Origin: Bradyrhizobium sp. 132
GTDB lineage: Bacteria; Pseudomonadota; Alphaproteobacteria; Rhizobiales; Xanthobacteraceae
Assembly: GCF_023074185.1 (NCBI RefSeq)
Contig: NZ_JADPKY010000116.1
Span: 1 to 64,000, forward strand
DNA length: 64,000 nucleotides
Reading direction: 5' to 3'
Positions within the stretch are counted from its first letter, which is position 1. Each line of letters opens with the position of its first letter. A program made the position numbers and the translations under genes. Positions 32,778-41,620 of the stretch are shown here, piece after piece. Under the pieces are notes generated by a model. That model did not search any database. It saw only the letters and a program-made list of their open reading frames with translations, and had not been told where the DNA came from.

Positions 32778-33456
32778 GATTCTCTCCCTTGGCTTTTCGT
32801 TTCTTGTTGTCGTTTGTCCCGCCATCCGCCGCGATCAGCGACAGGAAGAAGGCGAGATAGCGGTCGATCGCCTCGATCACCTTCGGCCGCGGCGACGGTG
32901 CCGCGCCCATCACGTAATGTTCGAGACGGATGTAGATGAGCCCGGCCGCGAACAGCCGCGCGGTCTCACGCGGATCCGGCGTCGAGACCAGGCCGGCGAG
33001 CGCAAAGCCGCGAAAATAATCCGTCATCATGCTCTGCTCGCGCGCGTAAAAATGATCGGCGAATTTGGCGCGGATGCCGGGCACGCGGTTGCGCTCGGCG
33101 GTGATGACCTTCTGGAACTGGTGCTCGCGCGGATCGGACCATTGCTCGACGAGGTCCAATGCAAACTGCCGGCAAAACGCGGCGGGCTGACGCGCGAGCT
33201 GCTTGTAGCGCGGCTCCTCCAGCCTGCTCGCCGAGCTGGCGGGACCGTGCTCGCTGACGATCGCCTCCAGGATCGCGGCCTTGCCGGCGAAATGGTTGTA
33301 GAGACTGCTCTCGCGGATGCCGACGCGACGCGCGAGCTCGCGCATCGAGGCGCCGCCATATCCGCTGTGCGCAAACAGATCGAGCGCTTCGGCGAGGATG
33401 CGCTCGCGGGTGGTGGGCGCAGCCGCTTCTGCCGCGCTGGTGGTGTGGACAGCCAT
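32755..33456 (-). CDS. TetR-family repressor
   Basis: A 233-residue regulator. Residues 16-60 form the helix-turn-helix domain: ERILAEALDLFAHSGYGGAS, MRELARRVGIRESSLYNHFA, GKAAILE. The rest is the helical ligand and dimer domain, and the C-terminus is strongly basic (KKRKAKGENRGKAAPD). It should repress its own operon and the divergent transport operon through the two 14-bp operators immediately upstream. The start is six bases from a possible -10, so tetR mRNA may be leaderless. The ligand is unknown; the neighbours suggest a small organic acid or aromatic. Confidence 0.92.
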   Translation of the reverse strand: MAVHTTSAAEAAAPTTRERILAEALDLFAHSGYGGASMRELARRVGIRESSLYNHFAGKAAILEAIVSEHGPASSASRLEEPRYKQLARQPAAFCRQFALDLVEQWSDPREHQFQKVITAERNRVPGIRAKFADHFYAREQSMMTDYFRGFALAGLVSTPDPRETARLFAAGLIYIRLEHYVMGAAPSPRPKVIEAIDRYLAFFLSLIAADGGTNDNKKRKAKGENRGKAAPD

Positions 33457-33461
33457 GGTGC

Positions 33462-33491
33462 TTGACTAACGAACGATCGTTCGCTAGTCAA
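33462..33491. promoter_or_regulatory. 30-bp palindrome: overlapping divergent promoters plus TetR operator 1
   Basis: TTGACT at 33462-33467 (plus) mirrors TTGACT at 33491-33486 (minus), and between them lies the perfect 14-bp palindrome CGAACGATCGTTCG (33470-33483). Each TTGACT has, 17 bases away, TAGTCA made from the other one's complement, so both strands have a -35/-10 pair sharing the same spacer. Only one base pair breaks the symmetry of the 30 bases. A repressor on the centre would block both promoters. The minus promoter would start tetR at its ATG. Confidence 0.72.
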
Positions 33492-33496
33492 CCGTA

Positions 33497-33510
33497 CGAA
33501 CGATCGTTCG
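33497..33510. promoter_or_regulatory. TetR operator 2
   Basis: This is a second, identical copy of CGAACGATCGTTCG, its centre 27 bases from the first. It lies at the expected start point of the plus-strand promoter. Two identical operators suggest two repressor dimers and tighter control of the transport operon than of tetR. Confidence 0.75.
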
Positions 33511-33562
33511 TTTCAACTCCGCGCCTTTGAGAAGCGGAGAGCAAATTTGGGGAGACGACGTC

Positions 33563-34765
33563 ATGGCGCGCTTCGCCCGCCTTCGCGCGGCCTGCATCCT
33601 GTTGCCGATGCTCGCAACAAGCACCGCTCAGGCCCAAAGCAAATACGATCCCGGCGCCGACGACAAGACCATCAAGATCGGCACCACCGCGCCGCTGAGC
33701 GGCCCAGTGTCGGCCTTCGCGCAGATCGCGAAATCGGCGGAGGCGTATTTCCGCAAGGTGAACGACGACGGTGGCGTCAACGGACGCCGCATCCAGATGA
33801 TCATCGCGGATGATGCCTACAGCCCGCCGAAGACGGTGGAGCAGACGCGGCGGCTGGTCGAGAGCGAGGAAGTGCTGCTGATCTTCGGCGGCGTCGGCAC
33901 ACCGACCAACAGCGCCGTGCACAGATATCTCAACGACCGCAAGGTGCCCCAGCTCTTCCTAGGGTCCGGCGCCGCCAAGTGGGACGATCCGAAGAACTTT
34001 CCGTGGACCGTCGGCTGGCAGCCGACCTATCGCGACGAGGCGATCGCTTACGCCAGATACATCAAGGCCAGCCATTCCAGCGCGAAGATCGGCGTGCTCT
34101 ATCAGAACGACGATCTCGGCAAAGATTATCTGAGGGCGCTGGAGGAAGGCCTCGGCAGTGGCGAGGCGATCGTGGCGCGCGCGGCCTACGAGACCTCGGC
34201 GCCGACGGTGGACACCCAGATCCTGCAACTGAAGACCGCCGGCGCCGATGTGGTGCTGGTGGCGGCAACGCCGAAATTTGCCGCGCAGGCGATCCGCAAG
34301 ATCGGCGAAATCGGCTGGAAGCCTGTCACCATCATCTCCAACGTCTCGGCCTCGATCAGCGGCGTGCTGGCGCCGGCGGGCAAGGACAATTCCACCGGCG
34401 TCATCTCCAGCCAATATCTGAAGGACGCGACCGACCCGGCGTCAAAGGACGATGCCGGCTACAAGGAATGGCTCGCCTTCATGGACAAATACCTGCCCGA
34501 GGCCAACAAGAGCGACTGGCTCAACGTCTATGGCTACACCATCGCGCAGACGCTGGTCACCGTGCTGAAAAGTGCCGGCAACGACCTCACCCGCGCCAAT
34601 GTGATGAAACAGGCAACGACCATGAAGGACGTGCGCCTGCCGATGCTGATCAACGGCACCGCGGTCAACAATTCGCCCGAGCATTACACGCCGATGACGA
34701 GTCTCCAGCTGATCCGTTTCGACGGCACGCGCTGGGTGCCGTTCGGCGATCTCCTGAAGAACTGA
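33563..34765 (+). CDS. Branched-chain amino-acid-type ABC substrate-binding protein
   Basis: A 400-residue peripla_BP_6 protein: signal peptide (FARLRAACILLPMLATSTAQ, AQS), then IKIGTTAPLSGPVSAFAQIA, GVNGRRIQMIIADDAYSPPK and GVLYQNDDLGKDYLRALEEG. It is closely related to the binding protein at 10797. GGGGAG before the ATG at 33563 fixes the start. It is first in a three-gene unit with an MBL-fold hydrolase and a Bug-type binding protein, divergent from tetR. No permease or ATPase follows, so it must share a transporter encoded elsewhere. Confidence 0.9.
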   Translation: MARFARLRAACILLPMLATSTAQAQSKYDPGADDKTIKIGTTAPLSGPVSAFAQIAKSAEAYFRKVNDDGGVNGRRIQMIIADDAYSPPKTVEQTRRLVESEEVLLIFGGVGTPTNSAVHRYLNDRKVPQLFLGSGAAKWDDPKNFPWTVGWQPTYRDEAIAYARYIKASHSSAKIGVLYQNDDLGKDYLRALEEGLGSGEAIVARAAYETSAPTVDTQILQLKTAGADVVLVAATPKFAAQAIRKIGEIGWKPVTIISNVSASISGVLAPAGKDNSTGVISSQYLKDATDPASKDDAGYKEWLAFMDKYLPEANKSDWLNVYGYTIAQTLVTVLKSAGNDLTRANVMKQATTMKDVRLPMLINGTAVNNSPEHYTPMTSLQLIRFDGTRWVPFGDLLKN

Positions 34766-34769
34766 GCAA

Positions 34770-35663
34770 ATGCGGCAGGTCAGGATCGGCAGCATGCGGG
34801 TCGATCTCGTCAGCGAGATCCCCGCGCTCGCGTTCGACAAGACCTGGCTGTTCGCCAACGTCACCGACGAGGTGATCGCGGCGAACCGGAGCTGGCTCGA
34901 TCGTCGCTATATCGAGCCGGAGACCGGCCGCTTCATCCTCAGCCACCATTCGTATCTCGTGCGCACGCCGCGCTGGACCGCCATCGTCGACACCTGCTGC
35001 GGCAATCACAAGCAGCGGCCGCGCGTCCTGGCGTGGAACAACCTCAACCAGCCCTATCTCGAAAACATGCAGGCGCTCGGCGTCAAGCCCGAACAAGTCG
35101 ACTTCGTGATGTGCACGCATTTGCATGTTGACCACGTCGGCTGGAACACGCGCCTCCTCGACGGCCGCTGGGTGCCGACCTTCCCCAACGCGCGCTATCT
35201 GATGGGCCGAGACGAGTACCGGCATTTCGAAGCCGCGCACAATGCCGCGCCGAACAACCCGGTGAACCACGGCTCGTTCGAGGATTCGGTGCTGCCGGTA
35301 GTCGCGGCCGGCCTTGCCGAGCTCGTCGAGACCGATCATCGCCTGTTTAGCGATCGCGATGCCGCCTTGCGCTTCGCGCCGGCGCCGGGCCACACCGCCG
35401 GCAACATGCAGATCCATCTCAATGGCGGCCACGATCACGCGGTGATGTCGGGCGATGTCATCCATCATCCGATCCAGTGTGCTGCGCCGTGGCTGTCGAA
35501 CGCCGCCGATGTCGATCCGGCCGCGGCGATCGCAACGCGGCTCGCGTTGCTCGAAGAGCTCGCGGATACGCCGAGCTCTCTGCTCACCGGCCATTTTCCG
35601 GCGCCGACCGCCGGGCGCGTGATACGGCATGGCGAGGCATTCCGGTTTCGGTTCGAGGATTAG
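34770..35663 (+). CDS. MBL-fold metallo-hydrolase
   Basis: A 297-residue metallo-beta-lactamase-fold enzyme. The zinc motif is CTHLHVDHVGW (HxHxDH), further ligands are in APAPGHTAGNMQIHL and VMSGDVIHHPIQ, and a last His is near LLTGHFPAPTAG. It resembles lactonase/hydrolase members of the family more than glyoxalase II. It starts four bases after the binding-protein stop, so it is in the same operon. A likely role is opening a lactone or thioester of the compound bound by the neighbours (inference). Confidence 0.85.
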   Translation: MRQVRIGSMRVDLVSEIPALAFDKTWLFANVTDEVIAANRSWLDRRYIEPETGRFILSHHSYLVRTPRWTAIVDTCCGNHKQRPRVLAWNNLNQPYLENMQALGVKPEQVDFVMCTHLHVDHVGWNTRLLDGRWVPTFPNARYLMGRDEYRHFEAAHNAAPNNPVNHGSFEDSVLPVVAAGLAELVETDHRLFSDRDAALRFAPAPGHTAGNMQIHLNGGHDHAVMSGDVIHHPIQCAAPWLSNAADVDPAAAIATRLALLEELADTPSSLLTGHFPAPTAGRVIRHGEAFRFRFED

Positions 35664-35673
35664 GGGAAACACC

Positions 35674-36642
35674 ATGAAGCTGCGCACGATCACGCTCTCA
35701 TTGCTCGCATTGCTCTCGGCGGCGCTGCCTGCGCGCGCCGAGGATCCAGCCGCCTATCCCACGCACAAGATCAGGATGCTGCTGCCTTATGCGGCCGGTG
35801 GCGGCGGCGACGTGATCGGGCGGCTGCTCGGCGACAAGATGGGCAAGACGCTTGGACAGAGCGTCTATATCGAGAACCACACCGGAGCTGCCGGCACGCT
35901 CGGCACGCAGATGGTCGTGGCGTCGGCGAATGACGGCTACACAATCACTGTCGGCGGCATGACCACGCACGTGCTGGCGCCGGCGATCTATCCAAAACTG
36001 CCCTACGATTCGATCAAGGATTTCACGACGATCGGACGCATCGGGACGTCCTCGATCATGCTGGTGGCGACCAAGGACTTTGCCGCCAACGACATCAAGG
36101 GCCTGATCGCGCTCGCCAAGAAGGGCGAACCGATCCAGTATGGAAGCTGGGGCGTGGGCTCGACCGGACAATTCTGCGCGGAAATCCTGATGCAGCAGAC
36201 CGGAATCAAGATGGATCACGTGCCGTTCAACGGCATCGCTAAACTGGCCGGCGATTTGCTCGGCGGCCACATTTCGCTGGCGACGCTCGACATGGCGACC
36301 GCGACGCCGTTGGTGAAGGACGGCTCGATCAAGGCGCTGGCCGCCTGCGGCGAGCGCTCGCCGAGCCTGCCGGATGTCTTGAGCTACAAGGAGCAGGGCG
36401 TGCCGTTCGACCGCAGCCTGTCCTGGGCGATGTATGCCCCAGCGGGCCTTGCTCCGCCGATCGCACAAAAATTGTCCGCGGCGTTGAAGGACGCACTCGG
36501 CGATGCCGAGGTGAAGCAGAAGCTTCTCGGCCTCGGTATCACGCCGCAATTCGTGCCCGGCGACGAGCAGCGCGACATCAACGCCCGCGATATCGCGGCC
36601 TGGAAGCAGGTTGCCAAGGATGCGGGCATCGAGGTCAAGTGA
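35674..36642 (+). CDS. Bug-family tripartite-tricarboxylate-type binding protein
   Basis: A 322-residue periplasmic protein of the Bug (TctC) family. Signal peptide (TITLSLLALLSAALPARA) is followed by PTHKIRMLLPYAAGGGGDVI, GRLLGDKMGKTLGQSVYIEN and GAAGTLGTQMVVASANDGYT, the hallmark lobe of Bug receptors for carboxylates. The partner tctA/tctB membrane genes are absent, as is common for Bug proteins. GGGGAAACACC before the ATG is a fair ribosome site. It is the third gene of the TetR-linked plus-strand unit. Confidence 0.88.
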   Translation: MKLRTITLSLLALLSAALPARAEDPAAYPTHKIRMLLPYAAGGGGDVIGRLLGDKMGKTLGQSVYIENHTGAAGTLGTQMVVASANDGYTITVGGMTTHVLAPAIYPKLPYDSIKDFTTIGRIGTSSIMLVATKDFAANDIKGLIALAKKGEPIQYGSWGVGSTGQFCAEILMQQTGIKMDHVPFNGIAKLAGDLLGGHISLATLDMATATPLVKDGSIKALAACGERSPSLPDVLSYKEQGVPFDRSLSWAMYAPAGLAPPIAQKLSAALKDALGDAEVKQKLLGLGITPQFVPGDEQRDINARDIAAWKQVAKDAGIEVK

Positions 36643-36674
36643 GCAAGGAACGTAGCGGAAAGCTTGCGTGCGGC

Positions 36675-36790
36675 CATCCTTCGAGACGCCCGCCTGCGGC
36701 GGGCCCTCAGGATGAGGTCCCGTTTCGCGGCAAGGTATCAGACCCTCATGGTGAGGAGCCCGCAAAGCGGGCGTCTCGAACCATGCAGGC
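36675..36790. repeat. Imperfect palindromic repeat element
   Basis: The left part contains CGAGACGCCCGC and the right part GCGGGCGTCTCG, a 12-base inverted repeat, and each half also holds smaller repeats (CCTCAGGATGAGG and CCTCATGGTGAGG). The whole looks like the multi-copy intergenic element CATCCTTCGAGACGCC...CTCAGGATGAGG common in Bradyrhizobium and relatives, from memory. It sits between the Bug gene and the VOC gene. Only one copy is seen in this window. Confidence 0.65.
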
Positions 36791-36865
36791 CGAACTCGCC
36801 CGACAGCGTCCCGCTGTCATGTGCGATAGTGCTGACGTGATTGGACTGACAAGGGGAGCGCGGGC

Positions 36866-37405
36866 ATGAGCCGCATCTTCGGCGCGGTGCGCCAGAACGG
36901 ATATGTGGTGCGGGACATCCACGCCGCGATGAAGCACTGGATCGACGTGATGGGCGTCGGTCCCTGGTACTACATGGACCGCGTCAAGACCGACTGGTTC
37001 CGGCATCGCGGCGAAAATTCCGCTGTCGAGATGAGCATTGCGCTGGCCAATTCCGGCGATCTCCAGATCGAGTTGATCCAGCAGCGCAACGACGCGCCCT
37101 CGCTCTACAGGGAGTTTCTCGATTCCGGCCACGAAGGCCTCCAGCACATGTCCTACTGGAGTCACGACTACCAGGCGCTCTACGACAGGGCGCTCGGGCT
37201 CGGCTACAGGATCGGCCATGAGGGCCAGATCGGCGGCGACAAGGGGCGCTTTGCCTATTTCGACACCCAGGCCCACCCGGGCACCGTGATCGAGATCTCC
37301 GACATCAGCGGCACCAAGGGGCCGTTCTTCGAGCGTGTCAGGCAGGCGGCGATGAACTGGGACGGCACGCGGCCGATCCGCGAGGTCGGCGGGACGAAAT
37401 CGTAG
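36866..37405 (+). CDS. VOC-family (glyoxalase-like) protein
   Basis: A 179-residue protein of the vicinal-oxygen-chelate fold: FGAVRQNGYVVRDIHAAMKH, WIDVMGVGPWYYM, MSIALANSGDLQIELIQQRN, then HEGLQHMSYWSHDYQALYDR. Candidate metal ligands are His or Gln in the first strand, Glu in IELIQQ, His in LQHMSYW and Glu in VIEISD. The substrate is unknown; members include dioxygenases, isomerases and lactoylglutathione lyases. It stands alone, after the repeat element. Confidence 0.83.
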   Translation: MSRIFGAVRQNGYVVRDIHAAMKHWIDVMGVGPWYYMDRVKTDWFRHRGENSAVEMSIALANSGDLQIELIQQRNDAPSLYREFLDSGHEGLQHMSYWSHDYQALYDRALGLGYRIGHEGQIGGDKGRFAYFDTQAHPGTVIEISDISGTKGPFFERVRQAAMNWDGTRPIREVGGTKS

Positions 37406-37500
37406 GGCAGGTCACCGAGCGGGTCCACCTCGCTGCTGGCGCGGTAGACGGCAATCCATGGTAACATGAGCCTCGTGTCCGAACCTTCAGCGAGGCAAGC

Positions 37501-38313
37501 ATGTCCAACACTGACAAGGTTTTCGCCGGCTCGATCCCAAAACTCTACGACGAATATCTGGTACCGATGATCTTCGCCGTCTACGCGGAGGACATCGCAA
37601 GACGTGTCGCGGCCCGCTCTCCCTCCGTGCTGCTCGAGATCGCGGCAGGCACGGGCGCAGTGACGCGCGCCGTGGCGGCGGCGTTGCCGCGCGGCGTCCG
37701 TTATGTCGCGACCGACCTCAACGAGCCGATGCTCGCGGTCGCGGCGCAACGTCAGGCAGATGACGATCGCATCTCATGGCGCCAGGCGGACGGGTCGGCC
37801 TTGCCCTTCGACGACGCCGCCTTCGACGTGGTCTGCTGCCAGTTCGGCGCCATGTTCTTTCCGGACCGCATCAAGGCTTACGGCGAAGTGAAGCGCGTCC
37901 TGAAGGGCGATGGCACGTTCGTGTTCAACGTCTGGGACCGCATCGAGGACAATGTGCTGACGCATGAGGCAACGGTCGCGCTCGAAAAGCTGTTTCCCGA
38001 TGACCCGCCCCGTTTCATGGTCCGGACGCCGCACGGCTATTACGACAAGGCCGTGATCAGAACCGACCTCGAACGCGCAGGCTTCCATGACATAGCGATC
38101 GAAACGCGATCCGAGATAAGCCGCGCGCCGTCGCCCGAGTACGTCGCAATCGCCCTCTGCCAGGGCACGCCGCTGCGGAGCGAGATCGAGGCAAGGGATG
38201 CCAGCAAGCTTCAGGCTGCAACCGGCATCGTTGCCGAGGCGATCCGGACACGCCATGGGTCCGGAGCGGTCGAGGGCAAGATCCAGGCTATCGTGATCGA
38301 AGCGCGCCGGTAG
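37501..38313 (+). CDS. Class I SAM-dependent methyltransferase
   Basis: A 270-residue Rossmann-fold methyltransferase. Motif I is VLLEIAAGTGAVTRAVAAAL, motif II region ATDLNEPMLAVAAQ, and motif IV CCQFGAMFFPDRIKAYGEVK. The post-motif region is helical (FVFNVWDRIEDN). It resembles ubiE/coq5-type enzymes but carries no specific quinone motif, so the substrate is open. It stands alone, with the transpeptidase gene convergent to it. Confidence 0.85.
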   Translation: MSNTDKVFAGSIPKLYDEYLVPMIFAVYAEDIARRVAARSPSVLLEIAAGTGAVTRAVAAALPRGVRYVATDLNEPMLAVAAQRQADDDRISWRQADGSALPFDDAAFDVVCCQFGAMFFPDRIKAYGEVKRVLKGDGTFVFNVWDRIEDNVLTHEATVALEKLFPDDPPRFMVRTPHGYYDKAVIRTDLERAGFHDIAIETRSEISRAPSPEYVAIALCQGTPLRSEIEARDASKLQAATGIVAEAIRTRHGSGAVEGKIQAIVIEARR

Positions 38314-38337
38314 CGGCGGGCTTCGGTCTGGCGCGCC

Positions 38338-39900
38338 TTACCAAAAACTCCGCTGCATCGGCTGTGCGGGCTGATAATACTGATACTGCCCGCCGCGCTG
38401 GCGGCGCGGATTGACCGGTTGCGGGGCCGGCTGCTGGAAAAAGAAACCAAAACCGTTGCCGCCATTGTCCCAGCCGTCGTCGCTTGCCATTTCCATCGGC
38501 GGCGCCGCAGTCGGCTTGCGCGTGATGAAGCCGCCCTGCGGATGGTTGCTCAGCACGGCAACGAACTCGGTTCGGTAGTTGGTCTCGGCGCTCAGCGGCT
38601 CGTCCGAGATGACGATCGACGAGCGCGGCAATGCCGTCGGCGCGATGCGATCCCACACCTCCTGCGGGATGGTGATGCGGTCGAGCGCGTCCTTGGCGTC
38701 GTCGCCGCTTTCGATCGTGACCACGCTCCAGCGCAGGCCCGTGTCGTTCTTCGCCATCGCCGTGAAAATATGTGTGCCGAGCGGCTGGTCGGGATTGCGG
38801 ATGGTGACGGGAACCTCGATGCTGGTGTCGAACACCTCGCCGCCGCCATCCGGCGCCGGCTTGTGCGTGTTCCGCCGCACGTAGAGTTTCTGCGTCGCAC
38901 GGCTGATGTAGACAGAGACCGGCTCGAGCGCGAGTTTTGCGTCGGTCGCAGCCTTCACGGCATCCGCCTTCTTCGTCGCCGCGACCTTCGCGGCTTCCTT
39001 GGTGGCGGCGACGGCGTCGCGCTTCGGCTGCGCGGCGGCCTTGGCAGCATCAAGCGCCGACGCGGCGTCAGCAGCCTTGGTGGCAACCTTCTGCTTCAGC
39101 TCCTCGGCCTGCGCCCGCGCCTGATCGGTCTTGGCAGTCGCGAGCTTCTTGTCGGCGAAGGCGAGTTCGGCGTCGGCGCGAGTCTTCTGCTGTTCCAGCT
39201 TGCGCAGCGATGCCGGGAGCGAGACGGCGTCTTTCGCGGCGGCCGAGGCGGCTTTCTTGGCATCATCCGCGGCGCGGGTGGCCTCCTCGGCCTCGCCGGA
39301 GAGCTTGTCGATCCGGCCGGGCGCGGCCGTAATGGCCTCCCGCTTCGGTACGAACAGCGAGGGGTGGGAGAAATCGACCGGGGCGGCGTCGTTCGGCGAG
39401 ATGATCACCCGCATCCCGATGTTCGTCTTTTCGAACAGGCCTTCCGCGAAGCCAAAGGGCATGCGCACGCAGCCGTGCGAAGCGGCATAGCCGGGCAACG
39501 GCCCGCCATGCAGCGCGATGCCGTTCCAGGTGATGCGCTGCATGTTCGGCATCCAGGCATCGTCATACATCGTCGAATGGTGGTCCTTGTCCTTCTCGAC
39601 GATGGCGAACACGCCGGCGGGCGTCTCGCGACCCGTGGTGCCCGTGGACACCGGCGCGCGAAAAATCCAGCCGTCGGCGTCGTAGAAGGTGACCTGCTGG
39701 CTCTTGATCGACACGATTGCCATGATCGGCTCGCCGGCCGCGCGCTGCGCCACCGCCTCGGCCGGCTGGCGCGCCTGCTTGGCCGCGATGGCCGGGGACG
39801 CCGCCGCCAATGCGACAATCGCCGCCAAGGTCGCAATTCCGGGAGGCCCCCAACGCCGCATCGTCATGGTGGATTGCGTCGTTGTCAGTCGGTTTTTCAT
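38338..39900 (-). CDS. L,D-transpeptidase with a long Ala/Lys coiled-coil region
   Basis: A 520-residue envelope protein. Signal or anchor segment (PPGIATLAAIVALAAASPAI), then a YkuD catalytic domain at about 60-180 with the catalytic pair HGGPLPGYAASHGCVRMPFG. A long Ala/Lys/Glu/Asp-rich segment (about 195-325, EEATRAADDAKKAASAAAKD type) should be a coiled-coil that spaces the enzyme across the periplasm. The C-terminal part has a second YkuD-like region (VYISRATQKLYVRRN, then PVTIRNPDQPLGTHIF) lacking the SHGC motif. The tail is Gln/Tyr/Pro rich. The start at 39900 (MKNRLTTTQ) is preferred. Function: peptidoglycan 3-3 crosslinks or lipoprotein attachment. Confidence 0.85.
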   Translation of the reverse strand: MKNRLTTTQSTMTMRRWGPPGIATLAAIVALAAASPAIAAKQARQPAEAVAQRAAGEPIMAIVSIKSQQVTFYDADGWIFRAPVSTGTTGRETPAGVFAIVEKDKDHHSTMYDDAWMPNMQRITWNGIALHGGPLPGYAASHGCVRMPFGFAEGLFEKTNIGMRVIISPNDAAPVDFSHPSLFVPKREAITAAPGRIDKLSGEAEEATRAADDAKKAASAAAKDAVSLPASLRKLEQQKTRADAELAFADKKLATAKTDQARAQAEELKQKVATKAADAASALDAAKAAAQPKRDAVAATKEAAKVAATKKADAVKAATDAKLALEPVSVYISRATQKLYVRRNTHKPAPDGGGEVFDTSIEVPVTIRNPDQPLGTHIFTAMAKNDTGLRWSVVTIESGDDAKDALDRITIPQEVWDRIAPTALPRSSIVISDEPLSAETNYRTEFVAVLSNHPQGGFITRKPTAAPPMEMASDDGWDNGGNGFGFFFQQPAPQPVNPRRQRGGQYQYYQPAQPMQRSFW

Positions 39901-40183
39901 GCCATCCTCGGTCGAAATGCCAGTCCGTTGTGCCGTCACGTGTCAGATTGCTATCTTTACATTAAGAAATCGCAGCCGCCTTACGTTCCGTCTGTGGCGA
40001 GATTCGGCACGTTCCGGCGACAAAATCTCTCATATAGGACGGCTCGCGCAGGCGGAAGGGCGGCGTGCAGCCGTGGCTGGCCCGAAGCTAGCGGTCTAAC
40101 TCGGCGGCAGAATGTCCGGGGTTCGGTGACGCAGCTGCCGCCAAGGCCTGGCGTCGGGCGCCGAGGCCCCCGACGGACGCATG

Positions 40184-41620
40184 CTAAACGCCCAGCGCCT
40201 TACGGTTGAAGGTTCGCAGGAAACGCAGCGACAGCGTCCGGACATTTGCGACATTCAGCAACCAGGCGCCAGCCGCATAAGCGAGGCCGCCGGCGAGGCT
40301 CACGACGACGAGCGGGACGAAGCCGGAGCCATCGACCTGCGATCGTGCAACGAGAATAGCAACCGCCATCGCCGCAGCGGAGGCGGCAACACCGGCGAGG
40401 CGGTGGAGATCGAACGGGAGCGGGTGGGCGCGATGCATCAGGACGACGGCAACAAGGAGGCCGATCGCCTCGGTCGCGAGCGTCGCCAGCGCCGCGCCGT
40501 AGAGGCCGTAGCCGGCCACAAGCGCGAACATCAACGCCACGCTGACGACCAGCGTGAGGAAAGACTGCGCGGCCAGCATGAACGGCCGTTCGGCGAGCTG
40601 GAAGCTGATCTGCACGTAGAATTGATTGGCGATGCCGAAAAAGCGCGCGAGCACCAGGGTCGGCAGCAGCGCCGACACGCCGGCGCGAAAGTCGACGCCG
40701 ACGAGCGTGCCGGCGACCTGATCGGCTGCAAGCGCGAGCCAGACGGCGACGGGCGCGACCACGACGAGCAGCAGCTCGAGGCTCTCGCTCAGCCGGTCCC
40801 GTGTCGTCTCGTTGTTTTTCTCCGACAATGACCGGAACACCAGTGGCACGGTCGCCGCGGCGACGCTGGAGGCAATCATGACCATGAACTGGCGCGGCAG
40901 ATCAGCGGCGACGCCAAAGATGCCTGCGGCGTCCTTGCCGAGCAAATAAGCGACAATGAGCCGGTCGCAGGCCGAATAGACCGCAACGGACAATCCGGCC
41001 AGCGTCAACGGCAGGCCGTAGCGCGCAAGCTGCATGAACTGGCTGCGCTGGAACCGCGCGATCCTGCTGCGGTCGCCGACGAGGTTGAGGATGATCCCGG
41101 TGAGCGAACCCAGGCCGAATGCGGCGAGCAGCCCCAATCCACCCCAGCCGAGCCAGACGCCGAGCAGGCCAAAGCCGACGCTCGACACGCTGCGCACGAT
41201 CGAGATCGCCGCAAACCTGTAGGGACGCAATTTGGCGCGCTCGAACTCCTGGCCGACATCGACGGCATTCGCCATGATCGCGACGAACATGCTGGCAAGC
41301 AGCAGCCCGACGCTGAGATCGCTGCGAAACAGGAAGACCAGCGGCGTCGTGGCGCAGAGGACGGCCACGGTGAGCCCGAAAGCAACCATCGCCGTGCCGC
41401 GGAAATCGATCTCGGCCGACATCGCCTGATAGCGCGACACCGAGAGCTTGATCCAGGCAAAGAAGATCGCGCCCAGAATGCCGGCAAGGCTGATGCCGAC
41501 GACATAGACGCCGTACTCCGCCGGCGTCAGCAGTCGTGTGTAGGCCGTGACGGCGAAGAAGCCCACGGCCGCAGGCAGGATGTAGGCGACCAGATAAATC
41601 GAGAAATGGCGATTCAGCAT
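40184..41620 (-). CDS. Polysaccharide flippase (Wzx/MATE-like)
   Basis: A 478-residue multi-span protein with about 12-14 hydrophobic segments (FSIYLVAYILPAAVGFFAVT, AMVAFGLTVAVLCATTPLVF, SVAAATVPLVFRSLSEKNNE). It belongs to the polysaccharide transport / lipid-linked oligosaccharide flippase group, which moves undecaprenyl-linked sugars across the inner membrane. No glycosyltransferase cluster surrounds it, but the GH10 xylanase and the DUF6492 protein lie close. It is a single-gene unit on the minus strand. Confidence 0.85.
   Translation of the reverse strand: MLNRHFSIYLVAYILPAAVGFFAVTAYTRLLTPAEYGVYVVGISLAGILGAIFFAWIKLSVSRYQAMSAEIDFRGTAMVAFGLTVAVLCATTPLVFLFRSDLSVGLLLASMFVAIMANAVDVGQEFERAKLRPYRFAAISIVRSVSSVGFGLLGVWLGWGGLGLLAAFGLGSLTGIILNLVGDRSRIARFQRSQFMQLARYGLPLTLAGLSVAVYSACDRLIVAYLLGKDAAGIFGVAADLPRQFMVMIASSVAAATVPLVFRSLSEKNNETTRDRLSESLELLLVVVAPVAVWLALAADQVAGTLVGVDFRAGVSALLPTLVLARFFGIANQFYVQISFQLAERPFMLAAQSFLTLVVSVALMFALVAGYGLYGAALATLATEAIGLLVAVVLMHRAHPLPFDLHRLAGVAASAAAMAVAILVARSQVDGSGFVPLVVVSLAGGLAYAAGAWLLNVANVRTLSLRFLRTFNRKALGV

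Noticed and set aside
38419..40209. Plus-strand open frame of 596 codons opposite the L,D-transpeptidase gene
   Set aside because: Antisense to a recognised gene, with a repetitive Arg/Gly composition typical of shadow frames.
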